A DNA stretch of 6,864 nt from CAYOEZ01 sp964402955 (lineage in GTDB: Bacteria; Chloroflexota; DTOL01; DAOUCN01), in the NCBI GenBank assembly GCA_964402955.1, contig CAYOEZ010000238.1, positions 1-6,864 of the forward strand. The letters run 5' to 3'. Positions 1-6,706 of this stretch are shown in pieces (positions within the stretch are counted from its first letter, which is position 1; every line of letters starts with the position of its first letter). Position numbers and translations under genes: made by a program. The notes under the pieces were generated by a model. The model was not told where the DNA came from. It did no database searches and worked only from the letters and a program-made list of their open reading frames with translations.

Positions 1-58
1 AACTAATTCCTTAGTGTTCATCATTACACATAGCCAAAAACATGACGCTCACCCTATG

Positions 59-99
59 AAAAGGCACGCTGGCAGCGACAGGGATTGTCGCTGCCAGCG
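59..99 (-). terminator. Hairpin terminator after the surface-protein gene
   Basis: A perfect 14-base stem: CGCTGGCAGCGACA at 67-80 pairs with TGTCGCTGCCAGCG at 86-99 around a 5-base loop. On the minus strand it starts 21 bases after the TAG stop (121-123). Four bases past the stem comes a run of only four U (59-62), so it is a strong stem with a weak, displaced U-tract. Most likely a Rho-independent terminator or an mRNA 3'-end stabiliser. Confidence 0.8.
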
Positions 100-120
100 G
101 TGGCTCTCTGTCAGAGACGC

Positions 121-3100
121 CTATTCAAGAATGAGTGGCAGGAAGTTCTGCATGGTCAGAATCCGCACCCGGCCGTTGCTGTAGCCGCTCAGGATGGATG
201 TTCCGCCCCATACCACGTTGGTCCGCCGCGGTGGCACCGTCGAGAACGTGATGCCCGTGCGCAGCGTCATGGCTAGAGCCTTGAAGCGCACGGTCGCCAG
301 GACGAAGCGTCCCGACGCGGGCGGCGCTGGAGGCAGACCGGCGCCGGCCAGGTAGTCGATCGTCCCCCTCACGTTGTTGGCGCTGTTCACCTGGGCGAAG
401 AGAGCCTCGCCGCTGATAATCTGTGTGGCAGAAACTCCGCTTTCGTCCACGACCTCCAAGAAGGCCGGGTCAAAGTCAAGGTGCGCCTCGGCCGCGTCCA
501 CCGCCGACAGATTGGCGTCGACCACGATGTCGACCGTGAAGATGTCTCCTGGCGCGACGGTTATCAGATCAGGGGCGATGGCAATCGTAGCCTGGCCCGC
601 TGTCAGCCATGGCATGGAGAGCAAAAGGTCGCCGCTCTGGCCGTAGTTGCTGTAGAGCAGCGAGAAATCCAGGCTGTCCACGGTGCCATCCTCATTGAAG
701 TCGGCGCGGCTATCGAAGCCGGGATCGCCCGTCGACTTTCCGGCCGATGCCAGGTAGATCGAATAGTCGGTAATGTCGACGACGTTGTCGTCGTTGGCGT
801 CGCCTTCGAGCAGCGTGCCGAGGCCGACGCTATTTGAGCCGGTACTGAGCAGGACGCTGGCTTTCTGGTTGCGCAGCGTGTGCCGGTTCTTGACGGTAAC
901 GGTATAGAGGCCGGGCTGAATGCCGGAAATGGCAAAGATGCCATTCTGGTCAGTCGTCACGGTGTAGGTCGTGACCGTGCCATTGTCCAGCGTCACAGTG
1001 AGCGGGACGATCCACGACAGTGCTGGCGGCGTTGGCCGGCCTTGCAGCGTAACTGAGCCGACAAGGACTGTCAGCGGCGTGGCCGTGCCGGTAGGCGTCG
1101 CTGTGTGCGTCGCTGTGGGTGTGGACGTCAGCGTCGGTGTGTTGGTGGCCGTTCTGGTGGCTGTGGGGGTTGCCGTGCTTGTTGCCGTTGCCGTCGGCGC
1201 ACCGACGAAGATCTGGCTGCCGGTGACACTGCCCAGAATATCGTTTCCGCCGAAGGTCACCTTGCTCTGGCGCGGCGCTGACAGATTGAAGGAGACTCCC
1301 GTAAATCCGGGCGCCAGCGCCTTGAACCAGAAGTGGCCAAGCTCGAAGGTGTTCGTCGGCGAAGTGGCTGCGTCGACGCCTGCCGCGAAGCCGATCGTCC
1401 CGGACAGATTATTAGCGACATTGAGCAGGACGTCAGGGAACGTCAGGCCGGCCCGAATCGTCGTGGTCGGATTGCCCGCTGCGTCCACGACTTGCACGAT
1501 CGATGGATCGAAGTTGATGTACATCTGGGCGCCGTCAACGGGATGGCCGACAACGTCGACACTGGCCGTCATCAAGAAGACGTCACCGACCGTTGCCACT
1601 TGCAGTGCCGGCGACAAGAACAGGTTGGCTGTCCAGGATGGCGTCGGTGTCGGCGTCATGGTATGCGTAGCCGTTGCGGTGTGAGTCGGCGTCTGCGTTA
1701 CCGTACTGGTGTTCGTCACGGTCGGCGTCGCTGTTGCGGTGGCGGTTGCTGTCGGTGTGTGCGTGTCCGTTGCCGTCGCGGTTGCTGTAGCTGTTGCCGT
1801 GCTCGTCGCCGTATGATCGAGTGTCGGCGTCGCTGTGGGCGTGTTGGTTGGAGTTGATGTACTGGTTGGCGTACTCGTTGCCGTCTGCGTCGGCGTCTCT
1901 GTGGGCATGTTGGTCGGCGTCCAGGTGGGCGTTGCTGTCGCGGTGTTTGTTGGTGTGTTGGTTGGCGTACTGGTTGGTGTGTTGGTCGGCGTTGCCGTCG
2001 GGGTGTGCGTGGCCGTTGCCGTATTGGTGGCCGTCTGCGTCGGCGTCTCTGTTGGCGTGTTGGTCGGCGTGTTGGTCGCTGTTGCGGTCGGCGTCGACGT
2101 CGGCGTGTGCGTTGGCGTCTGGGTTGATGTGGCGGTTGGCGTCGCTGTGTTCTGGTTGACGGTTGTGTTAATACTGGCGCTGTTGTTGAGCAGGTTGGGA
2201 TCATTCTCGTTGGCGCTGACGATAACGGTATTGGTGATGACGCCCGCGCTGCCGGAGTTCACGGTGACGAGCAGCTTCAGTATCGCCGGTGCGCCGGGCG
2301 CCAGGGAGGTGATGGTCCAGACGCCGCTAGCACTATCGTACGAACCCGAGCTGACATCATTGAAGGCGTAGGTGACGCCTGCGGGCAATGTGTCGGTCAC
2401 GCGCACGCTCGTCGCAGTGGATGGGCCGGCGTTGCTGAGGTTGATGGTGTACGTCAAGAAAGAACCGGCAGTTACCGGATCAGGCGCACCGGTCTTGCTG
2501 ATGCTCATGTCGGCTGAGGGCGTCGGCGTATTTGTCGCCGTTGCGGTTGGCGTCTCTGTTGGCGCGTTCGTGGGCGTGGCTGTGCTGGTGGCCGTCTGCG
2601 TCGGCGTCTCTGTCGGCGTATTTGTCGCTGTCGCTGTTTCCGTTGCCGTGTTGGTTGGCGTACTGGTTGGTGTGTTGGTCGGCGTTGCCGTCGGGGTGTG
2701 CGTGGCCGTTGCCGTATTGGTGGCCGTCTGCGTCGGCGTGTTGGTCGCCGTCGCTGTTTCTGTGTGGGTAGCTGTGCTCGTCGGCGTGCTGGTGGCGGTC
2801 TGCGTCGGCGTCTCTGTCGGTGTATTGGTCGCCGTCGCTGTTTCCGTTGCTGTGTTGGTTGGCGTACTGGTTGGTGTGGCCGTCTCCGTCGCCGTTGGCG
2901 TCTCAGTGGGTGTGGCTGTCGGCGTGTATGTTGGTGTTGCCGTTGGCGTCTCGGTCGGCGTACCTGTGTCGGTCGGCGTGGCTGTGCTGGTCGCCGTTGC
3001 GGTTGGCGTTTCTGTCGGCGTGTTGGTCGGCGTCCAGGTGGGCGTCGCTGTCGCTGTTTCGGTGTGGGTAGCTGTGCTCGTCGCCGTGCTGGCGGCGGTC

Positions 3101-4835
3101 TGCGTCGGCGTCTCAGTGCGCGTGTTCGTGGGCGTGGCTGTGCTGGTCGCCGTTGCGGTTGGCGTTTCTGTCGGCGTGTTGGTTGGCGTGTTCGTCACCG
3201 TCGGCGTCTCGGTCGGCGTGCTGGTTGGTGTATTCGTCACCGTCGNNNNNNNNNNNNNNNNNNNNNNNNNNNNNNNNNNNNNNNNNNNNNNNNNNNNNNN
3301 NNNNNNNNNNNNNNNNNNNNNNNNNNNNNNNNNNNNNNNNNNNNNTTCGTCACCGTCGGCGTCTCGGTCGGCGTGCTGGTTGGTGTATTCGTCACCGTCG
3401 GCGTCTCGGTTGGCGTACTGGTTGGTGTGGCCGTCTCCGTCGCCGTTGGCGTCTCAGTGGGTGTGGCTGTCGGCGTGTATGTTGGTGTTGCCGTTGGCGT
3501 CTCGGTCGGCGTACCTGTGTCGGTCGGCGTGGCCGTATTGGTGGTCGTTGCCGTGCGCGTTGCGGTGGCCGTGCGCGAAGGCGTCCCCGTGCGTGTGGAT
3601 GTGCCAGTGCGGGTCGCCTGAGGTGTGAGCGTAATCGTCGCTGTCGGCAGGGGGGTGTAGGTGTCGCTTGGCGTGACGGATGCGGTGGCCGTCGGCGTGG
3701 GCAGACCTTCTGTGTCGTCAATCACGGTGATGGAATTCGATCCCATGTTGCCGACAAAGACACGCATGAGCGGGTTGTGTGCGGCAACCGGCGCAGGAAC
3801 ATCGATGAAAGCGCTATCGCCGCCATCGAAGGCCGTGAAGACATGGCTGACACTGTCGTTGTTGCCCCGCATGACCCAAATCTGGTTGTTGCCCGCTGCG
3901 CCAATGTAGTACTGCCCGGCATTGTTGGGGTTGGCGGCGACGCCGCCATAGACAGCAACGTCCGCGATCGCGCCATGCGTATCGGCAGCGAAGGTGAGCA
4001 CAGAAGCGAAGCTAAATGAGCCGCGGTCGAGCCGGCTAAGCTGGTTAGCCGTCGCCGACCATTTGTTGCGCGAGACGACATAGAGACGGCCCCACAAGCT
4101 GTTGAAGGTCATGCCGTAGGGCACAGCTTCAGCATCGGGCAGGTAGTAGCGCAGGTCTTCGCTGCTGGTGTCCAGGTTGACGCGCGCGATGCGCTGTGAG
4201 TTCTGCAATCCCACGTACAGGTAGTGGCTGGCGGGATTCGGATCAACGGCCAGACCGAAGGGGCCAGTGTTGGCGCCAAAGCTCAGAGTGCTCTCGAGTG
4301 CGCCGTTGCGCAGAACGGCAACCTGGCCGCTGCCATTGAGAGATACGAAAACTCGGCCGTCGGGATCGGTGGTGATGAGCGATGGCTGTGTCGTTGCGGG
4401 TAGGGCAATGGTTCCTGCCACCGTGTTTGTGGAGAGATCAATGACGCTCACCGTGTCGGAGCCGAAGTTAGCAACATAGACGTTGTTGCCGGCAATGGCG
4501 ATGCCAAAGGGGAGAGAGCCAACTGCGATCGTGTATGGCGTTTTGGGGACAAGCGATATGGCATCGTAGAGCAAGACCTGGTTGGCGCTGCGACTGGTGA
4601 CATAGAGCGTGTTGCCTGGCTCGTGCACGGCGAGGCCATTGGGCTGTGGCACGGCGGGGATGACGCCGACAATGTGTGGGGGCGTACCGGCAGGAGCAGC
4701 CGAAAGCAGCCCCACAAGCTCGAGCACTGAGGGTGTACGCGCTCCAACGGGCCCATTGACGACCAGGAACAGAGCCAGGAGCACGATCAAAGCCGCCATA
4801 AGAAAGCCATGCCTGTCCATCGTCCTTCTCCGCAT
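121..4835 (-). CDS. Giant secreted modular surface protein (propeller, Thr-Pro linkers, DUF11, cohesins, dockerin), interrupted by an assembly gap
   Basis: One gene broken by 100 Ns at 3246-3345. As written, the frame closes at a TGA just past the Ns and a second open frame runs from 3240 to 121. Removing the Ns plus one copy of the duplicated flanking 55 bases joins both in phase as 1519 residues. Order: signal peptide 1-32 (charged start, hydrophobic core 11-27, likely cut after VGA), seven-bladed propeller about 54-376, Thr-Pro linker 378-722, DUF11 723-844, linker 845-1015, cohesin-like 1016-1160, linker to 1202, carboxypeptidase-regulatory-like 1203-1290, dockerin 1293-1350, cohesin-like 1358-1508, tail FLPLILE. 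The ATG at 4833-4835 has GGGAGG six bases upstream; Met6 has only a poorly spaced site. Known families suggest export, calcium-dependent cohesin-dockerin pairing and extended, probably O-glycosylated linkers. I infer a cell-surface or matrix adhesin; no catalytic domain is visible. The true length may be greater if repeat copies are lost in the gap. Confidence 0.85.
151..609 (-). other. Cohesin-like domain 2
   Basis: Residues about 1358-1508. Motifs include ITVAPGDIFTVDIVVDANL, AHLDFDPAFLEVVDESG, RGTIDYLAGAG, VRFKALAMTLRTGITF and PRRTNVVWGGTSILSG. The last segment parallels PRQSKVTFGGNDILGS of the first domain. It sits directly after the dockerin with only a few residues between, an arrangement in which the dockerin could not easily bind the adjacent cohesin and would more likely bind another molecule. 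Confidence 0.75.
631..1074 (-). other. Carboxypeptidase-regulatory-like domain plus type I dockerin
   Basis: Residues 1203-1290 resemble a carboxypeptidase-regulatory/SdrD B-like fold: VGSVTLQGRPTPP, then TVTTDQNGIFAISGIQPG, LYTVTVKNRHTLR. It is followed without a linker by a dockerin (1293-1350). Both dockerin calcium loops are intact: D1294-x-N1296-x-D1298, D1302, D1305, and D1327-x-N1329-x-D1331, D1335, D1338, matching D-x-N-x-D-x-x-V-D-x-x-D. The spacing between the two F-hand motifs is 33 residues, slightly longer than in classic cellulosomal dockerins. It probably folds with calcium and binds a cohesin. Confidence 0.85.
1075..1200 (-). repeat. Thr-Pro linker 3
   Basis: A short linker of about 42 residues (1161-1202) rich in T-A-T-P and T-N-T-P units, joining cohesin-like domain 1 to the regulatory-like domain. 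Confidence 0.8.
1201..1635 (-). other. Cohesin-like domain 1
   Basis: Residues about 1016-1160. The strands read like a type I/II cohesin beta-sandwich (PF00963): ALQVATVGDVFLMTASVDV, then YINFDPSIVQVVDA, GTIGFAAG, FWFKALAPGFTGVSF, and a final segment with PRQSKVTFGGNDIL. The FDP-x(5)-VVD and F-K-A-L-A motifs recur in cohesin-like domain 2 of the same protein, which shows an internal duplication. Cohesins bind dockerins; here the partner may be the protein's own dockerin or those of other secreted proteins. Confidence 0.75.
1636..2148 (-). repeat. Thr-Pro linker 2
   Basis: About 171 residues (845-1015) of T-x-T-P repeats between DUF11 and the first cohesin-like domain. Towards its C-terminal end it shifts to T-A-T-A runs (around 1730-1800) and ends in TPTPTPS before the cohesin-like domain. 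It shares a perfect 92-base block with linker 1. Confidence 0.85.
1955..2739. repeat. Perfect 92-bp direct repeat shared by linkers 1 and 2
   Basis: Bases 1955-2046 equal bases 2648-2739. The copies lie on either side of the DUF11 domain, so recombination between them would delete DUF11 in frame (offset 693 bases, 231 codons). Confidence 0.92.
2149..2514 (-). other. DUF11-type (conserved repeat) Ig-like domain
   Basis: Residues 723-844 of the surface protein. It starts ADMSISKTGAPDPVTAGSF, continues with YTINLSNAGPSTATSVRVTD and TLPAGVTY, and ends with ENDPNLLNNSASI. These are the hallmark strings of the DUF11 family (PF01345), a beta-sandwich domain found in bacterial and archaeal surface proteins. 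A single copy is present, flanked on both sides by Thr-Pro linkers, so it is probably a folded spacer or adhesion module. Confidence 0.88.
2975..3183. repeat. Perfect 53-bp direct repeat, offset 156 bases
   Basis: Bases 2975-3027 equal bases 3131-3183. A second near-repeat pair, about 2762-2813 and 3062-3113, lies 300 bases apart with only a few mismatches. Both offsets are multiples of six, as expected for units that keep the Thr alternation. Confidence 0.88.
3191..3400. repeat. Identical 55-bp ends on both sides of the gap
   Basis: Bases 3191-3245, ending flush against the Ns, are identical to bases 3346-3400, starting flush after them. Each 55-base block is one 42-bp unit (encoding the 14 residues TNTPTSTPTETPTV) plus the first 13 bases of the next. 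A further 42-bp copy at 3388-3429 differs at three positions, so this is a tandem array with period 42. The exact 55-base overlap fits two contigs sharing a k-mer of 55 in a de Bruijn assembly. Confidence 0.95.
3246..3345. other. Assembly gap of exactly 100 N
   Basis: One hundred undetermined bases, a conventional placeholder for a gap of unknown size. It falls inside the Thr-Pro repeat, where short-read assembly would fail, and it destroys the reading frame because 100 is not a multiple of three. The flanking sequence overlaps by exactly 55 bases, so the real gap may be zero or negative. Confidence 0.99.
3708..4676 (-). other. Seven-bladed YVTN-type beta-propeller domain
   Basis: Residues about 54-376 of the surface protein. 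Seven related strands can be read in order: NTLYVTSRSANQVLLYD, NNVYVANFGSDTVSVID, GRVFVSLNGSGQVAVL, HYLYVGLQNSQRIARVN, GRLYVVSRN followed by NQLSRLD, GQYYIGAAGNNQIWVMR and MRVFVGNMGSNSITVID. The second and seventh closely match the YVTN/NHL-like propeller consensus (YVAN-x-GS-x-TVSVID). Seven repeats suit a complete closed propeller. Such domains usually bind proteins or glycans at the surface; no catalytic site is evident. Confidence 0.8.
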
Positions 4836-4841
4836 CGCCGG

Positions 4842-4847
4842 CCTCCC
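4842..4847 (-). promoter_or_regulatory. Ribosome binding site GGGAGG of the surface-protein gene
   Basis: GGGAGG on the minus strand, six bases before the ATG at 4833-4835, in the 56-base spacer after ispD. The spacer shows no hairpin terminator and no convincing promoter. Confidence 0.7.
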
Positions 4848-4891
4848 ACTGTTACACTACTATTGGGTCATTGTTGTGGTGGATGTTTCTT

Positions 4892-5635
4892 CTACGTTTG
4901 TGGACTCTCCGTCACGTATTTTTGCCCCATACGGCGCAGCATAACGACCTGCGCAAAATCCAGATCTTCGGCTGTGACAATCTTGATATTCTCATACGCG
5001 CCGGTGCACACCTTGACCGGATGATTCTGTCGTTCGATGAGCACCGAATCGTCGCTGACGTCGCCAAAGGCGTCACGATACCCCTGGATGATCAGGTCCT
5101 TGCGGAAGCATTGGGGTGTCTGCGCCAGCCAGAGAGTCGAGCGATCGGGGGTGCCTCGAACCAGGTGCTCGGCGCTCACCATTTTGACTGCATCACGGGT
5201 CGGCACAGCGAGGATGGCTGCGCCGTACTCGCGAGCCGCATTCAGACAGTCAAGTATTTCGTCGTTGCTGACAAGCGGGCGGCTGCCATCGTGAATCATG
5301 ACCCATTCACACTCGCCGATTTCTTGCAGACCCGCGCGCACAGAATCCTGCCGGCGCGCGCCGCCGGGAACGATCTTGGTAACCTTGGCCCAGTTTTGCT
5401 CTCTGACCAGATTCCAGGCCAGCGTCAGGCTTGACTGGTTGGCGACGATAATGATCTCGTCGATGGCGATGCACGCTTCAAACGCAGCCACGGTGTGGGC
5501 GAGGATGGGCTTGCCCGCCAGCGCGCCAAAAATGCGGTCAAAGCCAGTCTTGCCCGCTGGCTCTCCCGCGGCAACAATGAGCGCTACGACTCTGCCAACA
5601 GGCAGAGGATCGACACGGGCAACGTTCGTACTCAC
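4892..5635 (-). CDS. ispD: 2-C-methyl-D-erythritol 4-phosphate cytidylyltransferase IspD
   Basis: Cytosolic MEP-pathway enzyme that couples CTP and 2-C-methyl-D-erythritol 4-phosphate to CDP-methylerythritol and releases pyrophosphate, on the route to isoprenoids. The 247-residue length is near the family norm of about 230. Visible motifs are GGARRQDSV (91-99), HDGSRP (115-120), PTRDAVK (145-151), PDRSTLW around R165, QTPQ (172-175), SDDSVLIE, and NIK with K218 near the C-terminus; these match the E. coli elements GGxxRxDSV, HDAARP, PVRDTMK, LTPQ and NIK. The N-terminal loop reads AAGEPAGKTGFDR (22-34). The positions of E. coli R20 and K27, important for catalysis, appear as Gly (followed by Lys) and Arg. 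I chose GTG at 5633-5635 because AAAGG lies 9 bases upstream. A TTG at 5642-5644 would add three residues and overlap the previous stop, but its AAGG would abut the start. Function is likely IspD; activity with the altered loop is untested. Confidence 0.93.
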   Translation of the reverse strand: MSTNVARVDPLPVGRVVALIVAAGEPAGKTGFDRIFGALAGKPILAHTVAAFEACIAIDEIIIVANQSSLTLAWNLVREQNWAKVTKIVPGGARRQDSVRAGLQEIGECEWVMIHDGSRPLVSNDEILDCLNAAREYGAAILAVPTRDAVKMVSAEHLVRGTPDRSTLWLAQTPQCFRKDLIIQGYRDAFGDVSDDSVLIERQNHPVKVCTGAYENIKIVTAEDLDFAQVVMLRRMGQKYVTESPQT

Positions 5636-5636
5636 G

Positions 5637-6674
5637 CTAGTCAACCTTTGGATGGGCGAAGATCATGCGCCCTGCGACGGTTTGCAGGACACGCGTCACA
5701 GTGACGTCGATCTCTTCTCCGATATACTTGCGGCCATTCTCGATGACGACCATGGTTCCATCGTCGAGATAGCCAACCCCCTGGCCCAATTCCTTGCCTT
5801 CCTGGATCACCAGGATACGCATGTCCTCTCCCGGCAAGACAACCGGCTTGACGGCATTGGCCAGTTCGTTGATGTTGAGGACGTGCACGCCTTGTAACTC
5901 GGCCACCCGGTTGAGGTTGAAGTCGTTGGTGACGATGGCAGCATGCAGATTGCGCGCCAGTTTCACCAATTTGGAGTCTACCTCAAGCACGTCGGTCACG
6001 TCCACTTCGGATATCTGGATGGGCACAGTCGAATCTTTTTGCAGCTTGTTGAGCATGTCCAGACCACGGCGGCCACGATTGCGACGGAGGACATCAGGTG
6101 AGTCAGCGATGTGTTGTAGCTCGTTGAGCACAAAGCGGGGGATGAGCATTGTTCCGGTGATGAAGCCAGTGTGACTGATGTCCGCAATGCGCCCATCGAT
6201 AATGGCGCTCGTGTCCAGAATGACGTAGTTTCCCCGTGACCCTTTGCCGCCGCCGCTTGTGCCAGGTTGCCGGCCAAGCGCCTCGAACAGGTCCTTATGC
6301 CTGGACAGCGTGATGGTGATCCCGAGATAGGCAAACGCAAGACTGCCCACCAGCGGCAACATCGGCCCAAACGGGTCTGGCAGCATGGACAAAGGCACGG
6401 CCAGCAGGGCGGCAATGAGCAGCCCCACGACCAGGCCTACTGTTCCTGCCAGAAGGTCCTGTGATGGAACCTGATGAACCCTGTCGCCAATCCAGCGCAA
6501 CGGGCGAATGGTGACGGTCGGCGTAAGAATGAGACCAAGACCTGCACCCAGGGCAGAAACGATGTACTGGATTTGCGGTAAGACAAAATGATCATCAAGA
6601 ATAAGTCCAACACGCCATCCCACCGCGCACAGAACGATCATTCCTGCCAGACGTAGGAGAATATCGAGACTCAA
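5637..6674 (-). CDS. yacL: Membrane-anchored PIN/TRAM domain protein (YacL-like)
   Basis: Predicted integral membrane nuclease/RNA-binding protein of 345 residues, close to the length of Bacillus YacL. Four hydrophobic segments fill roughly the first 125 residues. A glycine/serine-rich linker then leads to a PIN domain, with acidic residues placed like the metal-binding site: D154 and D160 (motif LDTSAIIDGR), E185 (LNELQ) and D251 (TNDFN). The last 67 residues (about 279-345) resemble a TRAM domain, a small beta-barrel that binds RNA. PIN domains are usually Mg/Mn-dependent RNases; the true substrate of this family is not well known. I chose the TTG at 6672-6674 because a perfect AGGAGG (6684-6689) lies 9 bases upstream. 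An in-frame GTG at 6699-6701 would add nine residues but has no ribosome site. The stop is one base from ispD, a pairing also known in Firmicutes. Family call is firm; start and biochemical role are less certain. Confidence 0.93.
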   Translation of the reverse strand: MSLDILLRLAGMIVLCAVGWRVGLILDDHFVLPQIQYIVSALGAGLGLILTPTVTIRPLRWIGDRVHQVPSQDLLAGTVGLVVGLLIAALLAVPLSMLPDPFGPMLPLVGSLAFAYLGITITLSRHKDLFEALGRQPGTSGGGKGSRGNYVILDTSAIIDGRIADISHTGFITGTMLIPRFVLNELQHIADSPDVLRRNRGRRGLDMLNKLQKDSTVPIQISEVDVTDVLEVDSKLVKLARNLHAAIVTNDFNLNRVAELQGVHVLNINELANAVKPVVLPGEDMRILVIQEGKELGQGVGYLDDGTMVVIENGRKYIGEEIDVTVTRVLQTVAGRMIFAHPKVD

Positions 6675-6683
6675 AGCAGTGTC

Positions 6684-6689
6684 CCTCCT
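6684..6689 (-). promoter_or_regulatory. Ribosome binding site AGGAGG that decides the TTG start of yacL
   Basis: Perfect AGGAGG on the minus strand, 9 bases upstream of TTG at 6672-6674. It lies inside the extension that a GTG start at 6701 would make coding. Confidence 0.75.
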
Positions 6690-6706
6690 CGCGTCAGGCA
6701 CTCAGC

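Larger units (their letters stand above)
2857..3533. repeat. Perfect 126-bp direct repeat within Thr-Pro linker 1
   Basis: Bases 2857-2982 equal bases 3408-3533 without a mismatch. The block encodes a GTPTETPTATPTYTPTATP-like run that includes the only Tyr in the linker repeats. After removing 155 bases for the gap, the two copies lie 396 bases apart, a multiple of six, so the T-x alternation stays in register. This suggests recent duplication or gene conversion, or partly an assembly artefact next to the gap. Confidence 0.93.
2515..3704 (-). repeat. Thr-Pro linker 1, low-complexity repeat coding region (contains the gap)
   Basis: Encodes alternating Thr with Pro, Ala, Glu, Asn, Ser, Gln and Tyr, mostly as T-x-T-P units, over about 345 residues of the joined protein (378-722). 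At the DNA level it is built of short GGCGTC/GTTGGC-like hexamers in many near-identical larger blocks. Thr-Pro linkers of this kind are common in secreted Chloroflexota proteins and in cellulosomal proteins, where they act as extended, often O-glycosylated spacers. The opposite strand is also open here and would give a Gly-Val repeat, which I treat as a shadow. Confidence 0.85.

Noticed and set aside
105..117. Inverted repeat TCTCTG-T-CAGAGA right after the surface-protein stop
   Set aside because: The one-base loop cannot form a stable RNA hairpin, and the stronger 14-bp stem nearby explains termination.
121..150. LPXTG-like sortase signal in the tail FLPLILE
   Set aside because: No Thr-Gly, no following hydrophobic segment and no positively charged end, so it does not meet the sortase substrate pattern.
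121..3240. Treating the downstream piece as a separate gene starting at GTG 3240
   Set aside because: The GTG is the Val codon of a repeated TVTNTP motif inside the linker, with no ribosome site and no signal peptide. The frame joins the upstream piece once the 55-base overlap is merged.
2372..3628. Long plus-strand open frame encoding a Gly-Val repeat protein
   Set aside because: It is the antisense of ACN-CCN Thr-Pro codons, which produce no stop codons on the other strand. It runs through the N gap, changes frame character there, and has no domain or ribosome site. The minus strand carries clear folded domains in phase with the Thr-Pro frame.
1660..3640. Dense short repeats that could suggest a CRISPR array or minisatellite
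   Set aside because: Repeat units vary in length and sequence, there are no unique spacers of constant length, and the whole region is an open frame encoding a regular T-x-T-P pattern.
4871..5434. Plus-strand open frame of about 187 codons opposite ispD
   Set aside because: It lies entirely opposite the well-supported ispD gene and the short spacer, and shows no recognisable domain or motif.
5546..5569. AGEPAGKT in IspD matches the Walker A pattern [AG]-x(4)-G-K-[ST]
   Set aside because: The surrounding protein is clearly IspD, whose nucleotide loop belongs to a different fold from P-loop NTPases. There is no Walker B or other P-loop feature, so the match is probably fortuitous.
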